Shown here in pieces: positions 1 through 11,776 of a stretch of DNA of 64,000 bases. Both the position numbers and the translations under genes were made by a program. The notes beneath the pieces are model-generated. The model ran no database searches, had not been told where the DNA came from, and saw only the letters and a program-made list of their open reading frames with translations. The DNA is from Pararge aegeria (lineage: Eukaryota > Arthropoda > Insecta > Lepidoptera > Nymphalidae), in assembly GCF_905163445.1 (NCBI RefSeq), contig NC_053184.1:16244001-16308000 (forward strand), read 5' to 3'. Numbering within the stretch: position 1 is the stretch's first letter; each line of letters opens with the position of its first letter.

Positions 1-61
1 TCTCTGACAAGGGATATACTTAACGTGTCCACCTGCTAAAGCACGGGATCATGGAATAGGA

Positions 62-590
62 GAAGTTTATCCACGGTTACCAGTGGTGTGCATAGAGGGT
101 ATGAACAGGGTATGCAGATGATATAAAATGAAAAAAAAAACCCCAGAACGAGTTATAAATAATTAAGGGTAGGCTTTTAATTTGACGCACCTGCTCGTTT
201 CCTTTTTTAAGACGGCCGATTGGCGCAGTTTGCAGCGACCCTGCTTTCTGAGTCCAAGGCCGTGGGTTCGATTCCCACTACTGGAAAATGTTTGTGTATG
301 TTTTTCAGTGTCTGGGTGTTTATATGCATATTCTAAGTAAGTAATTATGTATATTATTCATAAAAATATTCATCAGGCATCTTAGTACCCATAACACAAG
401 CTACGCTTACTTTGGGGCTAGATGGCGATGTGTGTATTGTCGTTGTATATTTATTTTATTTATTTAATAACTCTTACAATGCCTATCCTTAAGTTATATA
501 TACCTCGGACTGGAGAATTTCTTAATTTTATATCATCTACATACCCTGCGCATACCCTCTATGCACGCCACTGACGGTTACGTATATTAT
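62..590. repeat. Inverted pair of a ~105-bp repeat flanking a SINE
   Basis: The stretch at about 65-170 reappears in reverse complement at about 481-590. Both arms share the core 'GTGCATAGAGGGTATG' (or its complement) and the flanking 'GATGATATAAAAT'. The SINE at 211-468 sits between the arms. The arms are similar but not identical, so these are either two copies of one dispersed repeat in opposite orientation or an old fold-back. Confidence 0.65.
211..468 (+). mobile_element. tRNA-derived SINE, family 1
   Basis: The head starts GACGGCCGATTGGCGCAG and carries an A-box-like segment followed by a clean B box, GGTTCGATTCC, so it resembles an RNA polymerase III promoter. The body contains 'TTTTCAGTGTCTGGGTGTTT' and 'CACAAGCTACGCTTACTTTG'. 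It ends in a TATTTATT-rich tail. At least seven other copies occur in this window, which supports a dispersed SINE rather than a tRNA gene. A SINE encodes no protein and depends on a LINE reverse transcriptase to move. Confidence 0.85.
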
Positions 591-1730
591 TGGAATATTA
601 TTGCCACTTGTGCGTCAGTGCTCTGAAAGTTGATAAAGCTGTGGGAGAAGAAACACTTTTATCCCTTCCCCGGGGATATAATTGTCCACTGCTAGCCCTG
701 CTGGTTATAATTTTTGCCATCACTATCATAATGGAGAAAACCAGTGGTTCTTTTGGCACTGTAAATATATTTTGTGGTAATCACTTAACAATGGCTGACG
801 CACCTGCTCGTTTCCTTTATTTTTTAAAATAAATATAGCAAAATAATAAGCTTACCTCAGGCTGATCGATTGAGCGCACACAAATGTGTAATACACTGGC
901 GTTTATGCCTATACTTTGAAGAATCATCCTTTCTTAAAGTTGCTTATATCCTGACAGCATTATTTGAATTGACCTTGTACAGTACACCCAAAGGTTTTTA
1001 TACAGCTCTTATTTATATAGGGATAGAGATGTTTTTGTAATATCGGGAGATGTTATAGCGTCGCCTGCTATACTGTCCCTAAGCTTTTCGAAAATGATTT
1101 ATCGAGTACTTGGGACGCATTTACTTCGCACTCTGTGAAGTTTGCTTCGGAACCGTTAAGAAAACCGATCGCCGGGTAGGTGTATTAAATTTTATGGATA
1201 AGGCGTTTTATGATCTATAACGTGCGAGTGTTGGATCAGGAATCTATGAGTACTTACGATAATATCGTTCATCGCACAATCCGGCCATCTTTTTTAAACT
1301 TCGGCACTTTTGCCCGGAGGTTCATACCACAGAATTAAGAATATACAGAACCCTCATTCAGTCAGTATTGCATGCAGTGCACTGTGTCCAAAACGGTGAA
1401 AACGCCCCATGCACATCTCACTTTACACACGGAATGATGCTAGCTCAAAACTTTCCCATTTTCTTCATTTTATAGTAAACGATTAGAACATAAGAGGGAA
1501 AATAATTACTGTCAACTGTTAAACGGATTGAAGTGACTAAACATCTGTTTGAAAAACACTACTAAAGTAAGTGGTTTATGGTGCTTTAATATTAGTCGTA
1601 AACACGGTTTCTGTATGTTCTTATTTGTGTGGTTTATATTTAGGTACCAAATACCTACAGTTAAAAACGAAAGTTTTCGATAGCGCATGATGCAAATCCT
1701 CTGATATGTGGTCACTTACTATGAGCCTCA
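591..1730. other. No gene recognised; one short direct repeat
   Basis: AT-rich sequence with no convincing coding frame; the 80-codon open frame at 590-832 has no recognisable features. The segment TGACGCACCTGCTCGTTTCC at 796-815 repeats the sequence at 183-202 just before the first SINE, so part of this stretch duplicates that flank. Confidence 0.6.
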
Positions 1731-1732
1731 TA

Positions 1733-1996
1733 AAATTCAAAAAATTCAAAATTCAAAATTCATTTATTTCAAGTAGGCCTAATATAAGCACTTTTGAAAC
1801 GTCAAGTCTGTCTGTTTGTAGTGATTCTACCACCGGTTCGGAAGGCAGATTCTACCGAGAAGAAGCCGGCAAGAAACTCAGCAGTTGCTCTTTTCCAACA
1901 TCAACAATTTACATTTTGCATTTTAACATTCATTTTTCTATCTTGTGAGAGCTGAAAGCGGAGCCGGAAGCTTCCAAGCAACCTTGTCATTAAAAA
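1733..1996 (-). mobile_element. LINE 3' end (family with 'CTTGCCGGCTTCTTCTCGG' UTR), antisense
   Basis: Read on the minus strand, this is a 3'-untranslated segment ending in 'CTACTTGAAATAAATGAATT' and a short AAATTTTGAATTT-type tail. Related copies lie at 9333-9556 (+), 22315-22520 (-), 35735-35800 (-), 48112-48355 (+) and, as a fragment, 49465-49535 (-). The constant 3' end with variable 5' ends is the signature of truncated LINE copies. No coding part remains here. Confidence 0.7.
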
Positions 1997-2088
1997 AATC
2001 ACCAATTGTATAGTAACCTCGCTGTAATAAGTGTGTTTTAACGAATTCTTTAAACTTGTGCATTGGCAGGTCCAAAATCACCTAATAA

Positions 2089-2140
2089 CCCGCTATATAA
2101 CTTTGAACCTCCATAAGAAGGTTCAAAGTTATATAGCGGG
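2089..2140. repeat. Perfect 22-bp inverted repeat (hairpin)
   Basis: The arms 2089-2110 and 2119-2140 are exact reverse complements (left arm CCCGCTATATAACTTTGAAC plus CT), separated by an 8-nt loop. Pairing stops abruptly at the outer ends. See findings for interpretation. Confidence 0.9.
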
Positions 2141-3095
2141 CAATGTAGATGATCCTTTAAAGAACTAGAGTAACCGACTAAGCAACTAACAAGTCGCGAA
2201 TCAAATTGGTGTCATTATTCATTTCTTTAACATTGTTTAAAGATTTTTAATTAACTTTAATAAAATTTGAAAACAAAATCATTTTTTATTAGTTGTTCTA
2301 TTCGAATACACGTTCTTTGTTTAAGTGAGTGTTTATGAAATAAAGAATATTATTTTATCTCAGATTATTTTTCAAATACGGGTAAATAAAACATTACACT
2401 ATTACTTTTCACTTTGCGTTTTCCTATTTTAAAACGCACCAGAAACCTGGTGATTTGTCAGTTTCTGGTATAGCGCTGAGCGCTCTAGTTTTAAATGGGA
2501 CTTGAATTTTCTCTGGATTTGTCTAGTGTGAGGCTTCGGCTGTGACTAGTTACTACCCTGTCGAAGAGACGTAAGATGAAGATTGCAAGTGCACGCGTGA
2601 ACTCAACTATAACCGTCAGTAATTTATGTTACTATTTATTTGGGACCCTTTGAAGTTACATCAACCTCAATAATTCGGTTGTAAAGCATTTAAATTTCGC
2701 TCCAGCCATTAGTGTTGCCACAATTTAAATGTGTAAGGACTTGAGAAGTTTGTAGACGCTAACTATGTATTTACAATGCGAGATAAGCTGTTGCCTTTGT
2801 TTTATTGCGCTAAGGAAGTCTTTAGGCTACGAAGTGGTGGGTGAACGTCGTTATGCAGTGGTGTTTACCCTTGAAGCATACGGTATTTCCAGCTAGCGAA
2901 CTGTTACACTTTCTTTTTCTTTCAAATTAAAGATTTTTTTTATAGCTGACTAGATGTTGCCAAGTTTATTAAAATTGTTAACGAGACTTATATTGAAGCA
3001 ACAAAACTACTCCACTTTAGTAGTTTGTTTGTTTTTAAAATATCTTTATTAATTAAATAATTGTATTACAATTCATAACCTAGCGACTAACAAAA
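2141..3095. other. No gene or repeat recognised
   Basis: AT-rich DNA with scattered short frames only. I see no conserved protein motif, RNA gene or repeat family member here. Confidence 0.5.
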
Positions 3096-3275
3096 TTAAG
3101 CTTAATTTGCTATACTCCGCGAAAAACAGGAGAATCTATGTGGTGTAATTTATAATTTCTTCAATCCTTATACTCCACACCAAACAGATCCTCGGCAATA
3201 CACCCTCTACGCACGTTTCACTCCGAAACCGGAGCATCATCTGGAGATGTTGACTTTACAATGAATAATTGTTAA
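3096..3275 (-). repeat. Dispersed short repeat ('TTAAGCTTAATTTGCTATA' family)
   Basis: One copy of a ~180-240-bp non-coding family with a GCGAAAAACAGGAGAATCT block, a CTTCAATCCTTATACTCC block and an ACAATGAATAATTGTTAAG end. Other copies are at about 18060-18205, 32640-32875 (opposite orientation) and 54528-54771 (opposite orientation). It has no coding capacity; the class is unknown and could be a MITE or a SINE-like element. Strand is assigned relative to the 54.5-kb copy. Confidence 0.7.
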
Positions 3276-4605
3276 GTACTACATACATACAGAAGCATAA
3301 AAATTTCATTTTAGCCGTTAATACGGCAACAATTGAAATGTTTATGGAGTTAACCAATTTGTAGACGGTATTTATTATTCCGTTCAGCCGTTCTAAGAAG
3401 TATTATGCTTGCATATTTGTAAAGTAAAGTGGAGATTAGAATATAATTATTAAGCTGATAAAATGACAGAGACAAGCCGCAGCAATGCTAATTTGTCAAA
3501 TTTTATGTATCTCTGATCAGTACTGGGCTTTTTTCTTTTTTTATATATTTATAGACCAGTGCTTGACTGAAATCACACCTGAGCGCTTGCCTAAAAGATG
3601 CCTATTCACTCTTGATTTGAAGGAACTCATATTGTAGGTGCCTACTGGGGAAAATGGAAGCTGGAGGGGCATTCCAGATCCTTGCGGTGCGAATGGCAGA
3701 AACGAAGATGCAATGGCTTATACGACCCGAATAATTATGGCTACAGCAGCTCGTGTTATCTGCTTATTCTACTGGCATCATTCGTATTTGCAGTACCGGA
3801 AATTGCTTTACGCCTGGCTTTTGGTCATTATTCCATACATTTCTTTTCCCAACGTTTGGCTGTACAAATTGTATGGAAGTGTGTAACGGGCTTGCATGAA
3901 CTGTCCGAATAGGAAGGGAAACGTTTGATAAGCATTACGTACTGGCTTTTGACCATACAGATATCATTTGTAGAGAAGGGTGGTAATTGTCTTATTTAAC
4001 CTTATTTTGGTCTGGCGCCTGATTTGTTATGAACAGCCGACCTACACATGAAGGATTTACTGAATCACAAGAGTTGATTGGGTTAAATACTTAAATCGAC
4101 ATCGTAGTGATTTTTATGAAGTTAACATAAAATTTCATAATAAACACTGAAATTACCTATTCTATTTATTGTTTTAATTAAAATAATAATACGAAACAAA
4201 CGACATTGTGATATTTGCATTGTAATACTGCCATATCGTTGTTTGTCTTATACGAACTGTGTCCGTCCATTGTCAAAGAACTTAAGTTTTATATTCGTTA
4301 CACGGATTCTGTCTGCGGCAATTCGACTTGGCACGCTGTCCTGTGCTTTTAACGAATCGCCTGCCAAGCTTGAATTGTGGCCTTTATACTAAAGTCATAT
4401 AAATAAACCTACGTTACAATAATATGTCATAGTTTATAAAGCGTGTGTTAAAAAACCCTCTGGGATAGAGAGCTAAAGAGAGTTAGAGAGAAAGACTCCA
4501 GCATGTAAGCTGATAGGAAAATATCATTTAATAAAAAGGGTTTGGTTTTCCTACATAGGAAATAAATAAAATATGATAATAATATGAAACAAAACTGTTT
4601 TATTT
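3276..4605. other. No gene recognised
   Basis: AT-rich DNA. Overlapping open frames of 76-82 codons near 3638-3912 show no known motif and no supporting codon pattern; I treat them as chance frames. Confidence 0.5.
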
Positions 4606-4610
4606 CTCAC

Positions 4611-5067
4611 TAGCTTTTGCCCGCGGCTTCGCTTACGTTAAGTTCAATTTTTGATTTGGTAAATTGAAGTTTCTTGTTGTTAATAGAAAAATATGAACGT
4701 AAATTATTATTACGTATATATAATTTTCCTTTTCTTATTTGATGCCTTAATGGAGTTGGAATTTTTAAAATATGTGAAACACCTATTTCTTTATTTTTAA
4801 TCGAAAACCTAAAATCAAAGTTTCATAGAACTAACTTGAAAAAATAATTAATAAATGAAGGATGTTCTACGAACTTTTATCCCCCATTTAACCCTCTTAA
4901 GGGTTGGAATTTTCAAAAATCCTTTCTTAGCGGATTCCTACATTGTAATAACTATCCGTGTGCAAAATTTCAGCCCGATCCGTCAAGTGGTTAAAGCTGT
5001 ACGTTGATAGATTAGACAGTCAGTCAGTCAGTCAGTCAGTCAGTCACCTTTCCCTTTTATATATATA
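4611..5067 (+). repeat. Dispersed repeat beginning CTAGCTTTTGCCCGCGGC
   Basis: Starts 'CTAGCTTTTGCCCGCGGCTT' and ends with a (CAGT)n run at 5015-5043 followed by TATATATAGAT. This family is one of the commonest here: related copies or fragments are at 6473-6952 (-), 8085-8137 (-), 14625-15180, 20818-20960, 26650-27075 (-), 27299-27365, 29980-30235 (-), 38070-38225, 39857-40152 and 59225-59400. It is non-coding; the exact class (SINE, Helitron-like or RTE-derived) cannot be settled by eye. Confidence 0.7.
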
Positions 5068-5423
5068 GATTAAACGTTATATTATAATGTATTTACTGTT
5101 ATGTTTTACATTGCTAAAATTTATAATAAATATTATAAATTTAGTTAAATCTTAATGCAAAATTTAATAGGTATGCTTCAATATAATAGCTTTTACCACC
5201 AATTCTTAAATATAATTCGATTAAAAATATCAAGAAACCACTTAGAACTGCTGCTATTCTTTTTTTAAATAACAAATTCACAAAAATTTAAACACGTGCC
5301 AGAACGACGGTTCGGTATTCATATTAAGACAAAAAAAGGACTTATTATGATTTAATAATTGGTAAGCTAGGTTATTTAACGACGTATTCAATTATTTTTT
5401 CGCTGATATCTCAGTAAGTAGTA

Positions 5424-5818
5424 GTTTTATTCATTTTTTATAATGTTTATTTGAAGATAATTGTTTATTTTATATATTTTGTTTCATATTTAATCCATTA
5501 TATTATTTTTATATATTATATATATAACTGTAGTTATTTATTTATTTATTTGCCTTTAGTTACAAATATTGTTTTTTTATATATTATATGTATACATTTA
5601 AGTAATGAAATATTTTTTGGGTATATGTATATATGCACCACCTAACTTTTTTCTGTAACTGTTTTTTATCTTCGCCATTGGTTGCCCGGAAGAAATCGCT
5701 ATGTAGCGATAATGCCGCCAAATTGTATACGTTGTTTTGTTATACTTTTCTTTTGTTCTATGTACTTTTTGTTGTGTGAAATAAAAGTATATTCATTCAT
5801 TCATTCATTCATTAAGTA
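5424..5818 (+). mobile_element. LINE 3' end with (ATTC)n tail, copy A
   Basis: About 390 bp closely matching 36033-36424. It includes 'GAAGAAATCGCTATGTAGCG', 'AATGCCGCCAAATTGTATAC', then AATAAAAGTATATTCATTC and a run of ATTC units. A polyadenylation-like AATAAA lies just before the tetranucleotide tail. Only untranslated 3' sequence is present, so the copy is severely 5' truncated. Confidence 0.7.
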
Positions 5819-6061
5819 GGAGTAGAGTTTTTGCGACAGAGCTCGTCCGAGGTAGTGCTACCGCAAGCAGCATCGGTGTCTTCTAGTCATGGCGTAGTTG
5901 CTGGTGTAATTACAGGCACATGAGGTTTAACACCACCAAAGTTCCGCTCCGTGTCCTTCAGATTGTTGGGCTCGGGCGGCACCTTGCGGGACGTGTTCCA
6001 GGCATACCCTGTGAAGTATTGCTCTGATGAAAGGCGGTGGGTTTCCCATTAACTTCAGGGG
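5819..6061 (-). repeat. Dispersed repeat ('GGTAAGTGGAAA ... GCCGCCCTGT' family), antisense
   Basis: The reverse complement carries the blocks seen in plus-strand copies at 13612-13880, 15183-15530, 40860-41075 and 54940-55165: a CATGTGCCTGTAATTACACC block, a block about CTGCTTGGCAGC, and a CGAGCTCTGTC block. It is non-coding and of unknown class. Confidence 0.65.
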
Positions 6062-6472
6062 TGCCACCTGCCTGGTCTGTCAATTATTACTATAAAAGTA
6101 TACTAACTTGTGTTGTGAATCAAATAACGTTGCATTTCAGAAGCGTGTTTCCACCCTGATTGCCACGCGATATTTTCAGTAGCCAAGGTGGATAGAGAGA
6201 CGTTGTAGTGCGAAAAAAATTAATTAAGCACCGTGAAGAGTGACAAGCCCATTAAATTGTTAAGTGCCGGGAAGTTGTGCGAGTTTATCACTGGAGGCGC
6301 GCCATTTGTCAGTGTTCACGTCATTTAGTGCACTCCAATAAACTTCACGAGGTTCTAGACTTTAAGGTAGTGTGACTGACAGTCTACATACGGATCTAAT
6401 AGTATATAATGCTATCGTCATATAATGAAATCGTCATTGGATTTAATGTATGTTTATATCTTATTTGTATTT
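6062..6472. other. No gene recognised
   Basis: No coding frame of note and no repeat family that I can assign. Confidence 0.45.
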
Positions 6473-6952
6473 ATAAGTGATATATCGCTATCCCTATCTT
6501 TACAAATGTCAATGTAAGTTTGTTTGTTACGCTTTCACGCAAAAACTACTTAACCGATCCTCATAAAACTTTGTACACATATTTTTGGAAGTATTAGAAG
6601 TAATATAGGATACTTTTTATCCCGACATTAAGCTCGGTTCCTTTGGGAGAGGGGATGAAAGGGTTTGACGATTTTACACCATAACTCCGACAAATTATAA
6701 CCGATTTAAATAATTATTTTTGTGCAATAGAGGTTATAATACTCGTATGTGTTTAATTTTGCCCAAACTTTGTGTGGATCTGGAAATGGAATGTGGTTGG
6801 AGATAGCGGACAGAACTCCTCAGCGGACAACAGCGAAACCCTCATTTAAGGCTTAGCTATGCTAAAAACTTTTTTTTTTTAAGAACTAAACAAAATTGAA
6901 TGCCACATCAGAACACAATCGAACGCAGACAAAGTCACGGGCAACAGCTAGT
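6473..6952 (-). repeat. Dispersed CTAGCTGTTGCCCG repeat, antisense
   Basis: The reverse complement begins 'CTAGCTGTTGCCCGTGACTT' and ends near a TTACATTGACATTTGTAAAG segment. At about 480 bp it is the longest copy of this family in the window. It borders directly on the TA microsatellite. Confidence 0.7.
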
Positions 6953-7112
6953 TTATATATATAGCATATACATATTGTATATATATATATATATGTATAT
7001 CCAATATGTATATGCATATTATATATATATACAATATGTGCATGACATATTGTATATATATATATATATATATATAGCATATTGTATATATGTATATATA
7101 TATATATATTAT
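6953..7112. repeat. (TA)n-rich microsatellite
   Basis: Alternating TA tracts interspersed with TATTGTATA and ATATGTGCATGACATAT units. Open frames across it on both strands encode only Tyr/Ile-rich low-complexity peptides and are not genes. Confidence 0.9.
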
Positions 7113-7255
7113 AGTAATACATTCTATTTATATATTTGTGTAATGTTTATATCTCATTTATTGCACCGCCTATCTCTTTTCTATGTTTTTTCCTTTTGCG
7201 TCTTTGGTTGCCTGGAAGAAATCTTTAGGTTACATTATTGCAATTTTCTATAGGA
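7113..7255 (+). mobile_element. Degenerate LINE 3'-end fragment
   Basis: The segment 'TTTGGTTGCCTGGAAGAAAT' resembles the corresponding block in the LINE 3' ends at 5424-5818 and 36033-36424. The fragment lacks the AATAAA and ATTC tail. Confidence 0.5.
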
Positions 7256-8452
7256 TCTCTAATTTTTTCTAAAACAAATTATAGCGTATGTTACTTTCTG
7301 ATAGTTTAACTTTCTTTTAGCGAAGAAATAGTTAGAGTCATTCAAGAACTTTCGGAGCCTTTATAATATTAGCATAGAAGTATTATATTTAGATTAATGT
7401 CAATAATCGAAGAGCTGCTATGTATCGTGAGTCTGCCACAAGAAAATTAAATTATGCCACATTAAAATTATTAATAATTCATAAACTCACCTTAAAGGTG
7501 GTGCTTTAAAACGTCTTAGCTGAGCGCAGTGCTCACGAGAGCATGCAAGTTCGTGCATGCTAAATGGATTCGCAAGTGAAAATATGGCCGCGAGTGCAGC
7601 GCTCGAGATAATAATTGCTGTAAACTTGTCTAATGAGGATTGTACACGGCTTAACTTCACGACTTGTTTTACGACATTTAGTCGCCAATTTGCATATTAT
7701 TGCAAGTTCTACGTCGTCTCTAAAGTCGTATATGTTATTCTCAAAAAATAACTTTGTGGAACTTAGGAACGTAGAACACGAATTATTAGAATCGTTTTTT
7801 ATTAATATCATTATATCAAACCATTACCGGGCACGGGTTTTCTCCCCAACGGTAAGGGTAAAGGCCGTAGTCCACCATGCTGGACTATTGGAGATTTAAT
7901 AATAATTTATATGAAATTTAATAACAATTAATTAATCTTATTTAAATTATTATTTTTCTTATTTTTTGGGTTTTTATAAATTTTAATAGTGTTTTTGTTT
8001 TTCAATTAAGCATTGTTAAAAATTAAAAAAAATAATTAAATAAATATAAGATAAACATTTATATGTTTCTTTTTGTTAGTACTGCAAACAAACTGGTCCC
8101 ATGGGATTTGAGAAAAACGTGGGCAACAGCTAGTCTTTTATAAAAATTTTCACACACTACATTATATGATTATCTGTTACATTCTAAATTTCGGAAACTC
8201 TCCGTCATTTCACGAAGGATATCATAAAGTGCCATCGCCAATAGCCAATGTTGAGGGCAAAAACAATCAATCACTCATTGTTTGTACAATCTCTCAGGAA
8301 AAGTAGCATTGCTTCATCCTCTGAAATATTATGCTTGTAGAGTTTAGATAGATTATGGTGTGAACTGCAGCTCGGATAAAACAAGGCTTGTTGGGATGGA
8401 AGTAATAGCATATCCCATATAAATTATAAATAATAATAATCGATTTGGAGAA
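7256..8452. other. Mostly unassigned AT-rich DNA with two repeat scraps
   Basis: No gene seen. About 7815-7895 matches the 3' part of SINE family 2 in antisense (GGCACGGGT ... AAGGCCGTAGTCCACCA). About 8085-8137 is an antisense scrap of the CTAGCTGTTGCCC repeat. Short overlapping frames at 7557-7899 on both strands have no recognisable content. Confidence 0.5.
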
Positions 8453-8590
8453 ATGAATAGAATAGAATAGAATAGAAAAACTTTATTCCAACACAACAAA
8501 AAAAGGAAAATACAAGGAAAACAGTAATAGTACTTAGTGCTAGGGTGCAAAGGCGGCCTTATCACTAAAAGTGATCTTTTAGAGGCAACC
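8453..8590 (-). mobile_element. LINE 3' end, antisense, with (GAATA)n tail
   Basis: Read on the minus strand it ends GTTGGAATAAAGTTTTTCTA followed by TTCTA units, an AATAAA signal with a microsatellite tail. A close partner is 23738-23870, sharing 'GCTAGGGTGCAAAGGCGGCC' and 'ACTAAAAGTGATCTT'. No coding sequence remains. Confidence 0.7.
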
Positions 8591-9332
8591 TGAGCGTACG
8601 AAGCCGATAAAAGAGTGGAAAATGGATGGTGCATAAAGTAAGTTACAAAAAAAAAAAACAAAAAAAAAAGAAATGTAATATAAACTTACATGAACATACA
8701 TACTACATTTACATATTAACTACACAAATACCAACATAAATTTATATATACTATGATAGATTTATGCTATTATAAACTTACATACTACTCAATTACATAG
8801 ATAAGTAATAATTCTTTAAGCGATGTTTAAACAGGTGAATGATTATAATTTCCATTGACAAAACAAACACTGAGGGTAGGTACGTGGAAAATCATCCCCT
8901 ATTCACAGAGCTACACTCTGCAGGTATGTAACGAGCACTCACAAGAAGTTTTACCAATACTACTATAAAAAAATAAACGATACCAAAGTAAATATTTAAA
9001 AATAATCATATCATAATCATTTATATTCATTTATTTTGAATGTAGACACAACTGATGTTAGAATGGTTGTCACTGCGTAATTAAGTAATGAGAATTTGGC
9101 ACCATTGTGGCTTACTACTTCTAGAATAAGCTAAACTAGAAAAGTAAAGCGTCGATAATAATAAACCCGCACAAAGTTTTAGGAATGTAAGCCTAGTCTG
9201 AAATAGAAAAACTGTAAAGTTATATAATGTAAGGTATTTAAAAAATACATTTTCAAATGCAGAAAATGATATGGCAAGCATTTAGTGTATTAACTAAAAT
9301 ATATATTAGTATACTCTATTTATGAATTTCTT
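8591..9332. other. No gene recognised
   Basis: A-rich low-complexity sequence at 8645-8690, then AT-rich DNA without a supported feature. Confidence 0.5.
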
Positions 9333-9556
9333 AATGACAAGGTTGCAAGCCGTTCCGCTTTCATCTCACGAAAGATAGGACAATGATTGTTCTAATGTAA
9401 AATGATATTGTAAAAGAGCAACTGCTGAGTTTCTTGTCGGCTTCTTATCGGTAAATCTGCCTTCCGAACCGGTGGTAGAGTCACTACAAACAGACATACT
9501 GACGTTTCAAAAGTGCTTATATTAGGCCTACTTGAAATAAATAAATTTTGAATTTA
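9333..9556 (+). mobile_element. LINE 3' end ('CTTGTCGGCTTCTTATCGG' UTR)
   Basis: Plus-strand copy of the family at 1733-1996. It contains 'GAGTTTCTTGTCGGCTTCTT', 'CCGAACCGGTGGTAGAGTCA' and the terminal CTACTTGAAATAAATAAATT. The 5' end is truncated and no coding part is left. Confidence 0.75.
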
Positions 9557-11776
9557 TTGGCAGAAAATAAAATATAAATGTTATGAAAGTAAATTGAACA
9601 ACAGGTATGCCACATGCATGCTGATACAGCCGTACGGAAAGGCAGGTTTTTATTAAATCTATACAAAACTATCAACCGCCACTGTTTCGCGGCTGACCGC
9701 AACACGTCTGTCTGTGCACGGCAACGGCATGTGATTGAAAAATTACTAGCAATTATTATTTTCGCTTAAAGCAGTAAAATAAACGTTATTAACAAATAGG
9801 GGGCGTCGTAAAATGCCTGAAAACGCTACGTAATAGTTAATTTAGTATCTTTTGAATTATTTTATTATGATTTTGGATAGAAGTAGGAATACAACAATGC
9901 TGCTCAGAAATGAGCATGAGCATGGGCATCGGTCGAAATAAAAGTAAATTAATTAAATTAAAATGTCAGTAATAAAGTCACGCGTTACAATACACACCAA
10001 CATACAATCTTATAAACTTATACGTCACTGGATTACATGTTTTGTACTAAACGCCGATCGCGTTTGGCACCGTTTTGGTAAGTAAACCAAAAAACTAGTT
10101 ATATATTATATGAGATTCTGTACATAAGATATTCACGATGGTAAACGTAGTTAGTAATAGCTTTGTTGACCAAGTTACAATGGACAATATTTTCTAGGAT
10201 GCACATTTTGTCAGTTGCCAGTTTCACATGAGCGAGCGTGAACTATTCCCTAACTATCCTGTACATATAATGTTTTTATCGCATACGAGATATTTATTTT
10301 GTAAAATGAGAATAAAATAGTAACGAACAAATTGTTGAAATGTTAACGTCACGCGCACGACGAATGACCGCAAGGCTACCTGGTAGCAGCGATTACATGT
10401 GAAATGCAATGGCAGGATAAGCCGCTGCCATGTGTAGATCTACCGTTGTATTCCCAGCGGGCTTACGCTGCCACCATCCAGTTTTCCGCTGAGAATTGTA
10501 CTCGAGTGAGTAAGTCAAGTATTAACATTGCAGACTTGTATGTATTATGGCATAAAGTTTACATCGCAATATTTATTAGTTAACGAAACTACATAGTCAT
10601 TGTGGAATTATGACAACAACTTGCATCGTGTATCGCACAAATATGGGAATATGCATTCACTTTTTTTTTCGATTAGAGAAAGTACAGTTTTATTTTCCAC
10701 CCCCGAAGAGCAGGTTTTGTTGTCAGTCCCTGATATAATCGTTTAAGTCTGCCTACCCAAATTGTACCTGCGTAGAGGAAGCTTCTGATCCAGTTCTTAT
10801 ACGAGACACGGTAACTTGTACGCAGCTCTTTCTACGTCGTGTTCCTCATTGTAGAAGGTCGTGACCCCTTCCACTTTCAACCTCTCGGATTCATTGATTT
10901 TGTGCCATTAGACTCGGCTTTTAGCAACCAACCACGAAACCAGGCAAAGAGCAACGAATCCACCCAGCCGTGTTATGTTAAAGCCTGAGAATAATTACGA
11001 CATTGAATAAGTCGAGCGATATTAGAATAGTCATAGACCGCAGTAATGCTGTATCGCGGGCGGTAATGCCAGCCGGTCGGCCATTTTAACTCAATGGCCC
11101 ACGCTGCTAATATCACCGGAAAATGCAGTTTATGTCCCCCTGCTGTACATGTGTTTCTTCTACGGTAAATCATTTTGAGACTCCATTTTTAAAACAACGG
11201 AAAAGTTTGAATAAAATTACACTCAGTTACATATTGTAACCGAGTGCAAAGTTAAAATCTTCCATTTTCAAATTCGTTTTCAGGTACACGAGGTAGGTTT
11301 TGCCTTTTCATATTTCTTGATATTAATACAATGTTGTATGATATATTGCGTTTTAATGCACCGTGCTATTTTGTAGTAATTTATGAATGCTGGTTTGCTG
11401 TTTGTGTACTGCCTGCAAATTATATTAATAAGTCGTGGTTTTCGTTAAAAGATCTGCATGCTAGGTATTTAAATACCTAAGCCACCTTGCTACCATGCAG
11501 CAAGTTATAGGTCCATGAGACAATAAAATCTTTTTATTTTATTTTTGTGCCAGAACAAAATCAACTATAACATATTAATCCCCAAACTCTCAGTTTAAGC
11601 GTTTTTACAAAATATTATTGTTATTATTTATTTGGTAAATAAGTTTTGAATTTTCAGAACGTGCTCTGTTATAGCAGTTTTGTCTCAAGTTTTGTAATAG
11701 TTATGTTTTCGTTTAGTTAAAAAATGATTTTTATTTTAACTTTGGCTTGGTAAAACATTTTTTTTTATAGTTATAA
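9557..11776. other. 2.2 kb without a recognised gene
   Basis: No supported coding region. About 10330-10500 is less AT-rich than its surroundings but holds no long frame. An 18-bp perfect palindrome, TAGGTATTTAAATACCTA, occurs at 11462-11479. The 66-codon minus-strand frame at 10973-11173 has no recognised motif. Confidence 0.5.

Noticed and set aside
5015..5043. Regular CAGT units as a CRISPR or satellite array
   Set aside because: A short tetranucleotide run at the end of a dispersed repeat, without spacers.
6886..7253. Open frames of 78 and 117 codons on both strands
   Set aside because: They run through a TA microsatellite and encode Tyr/Ile-rich low-complexity peptides.
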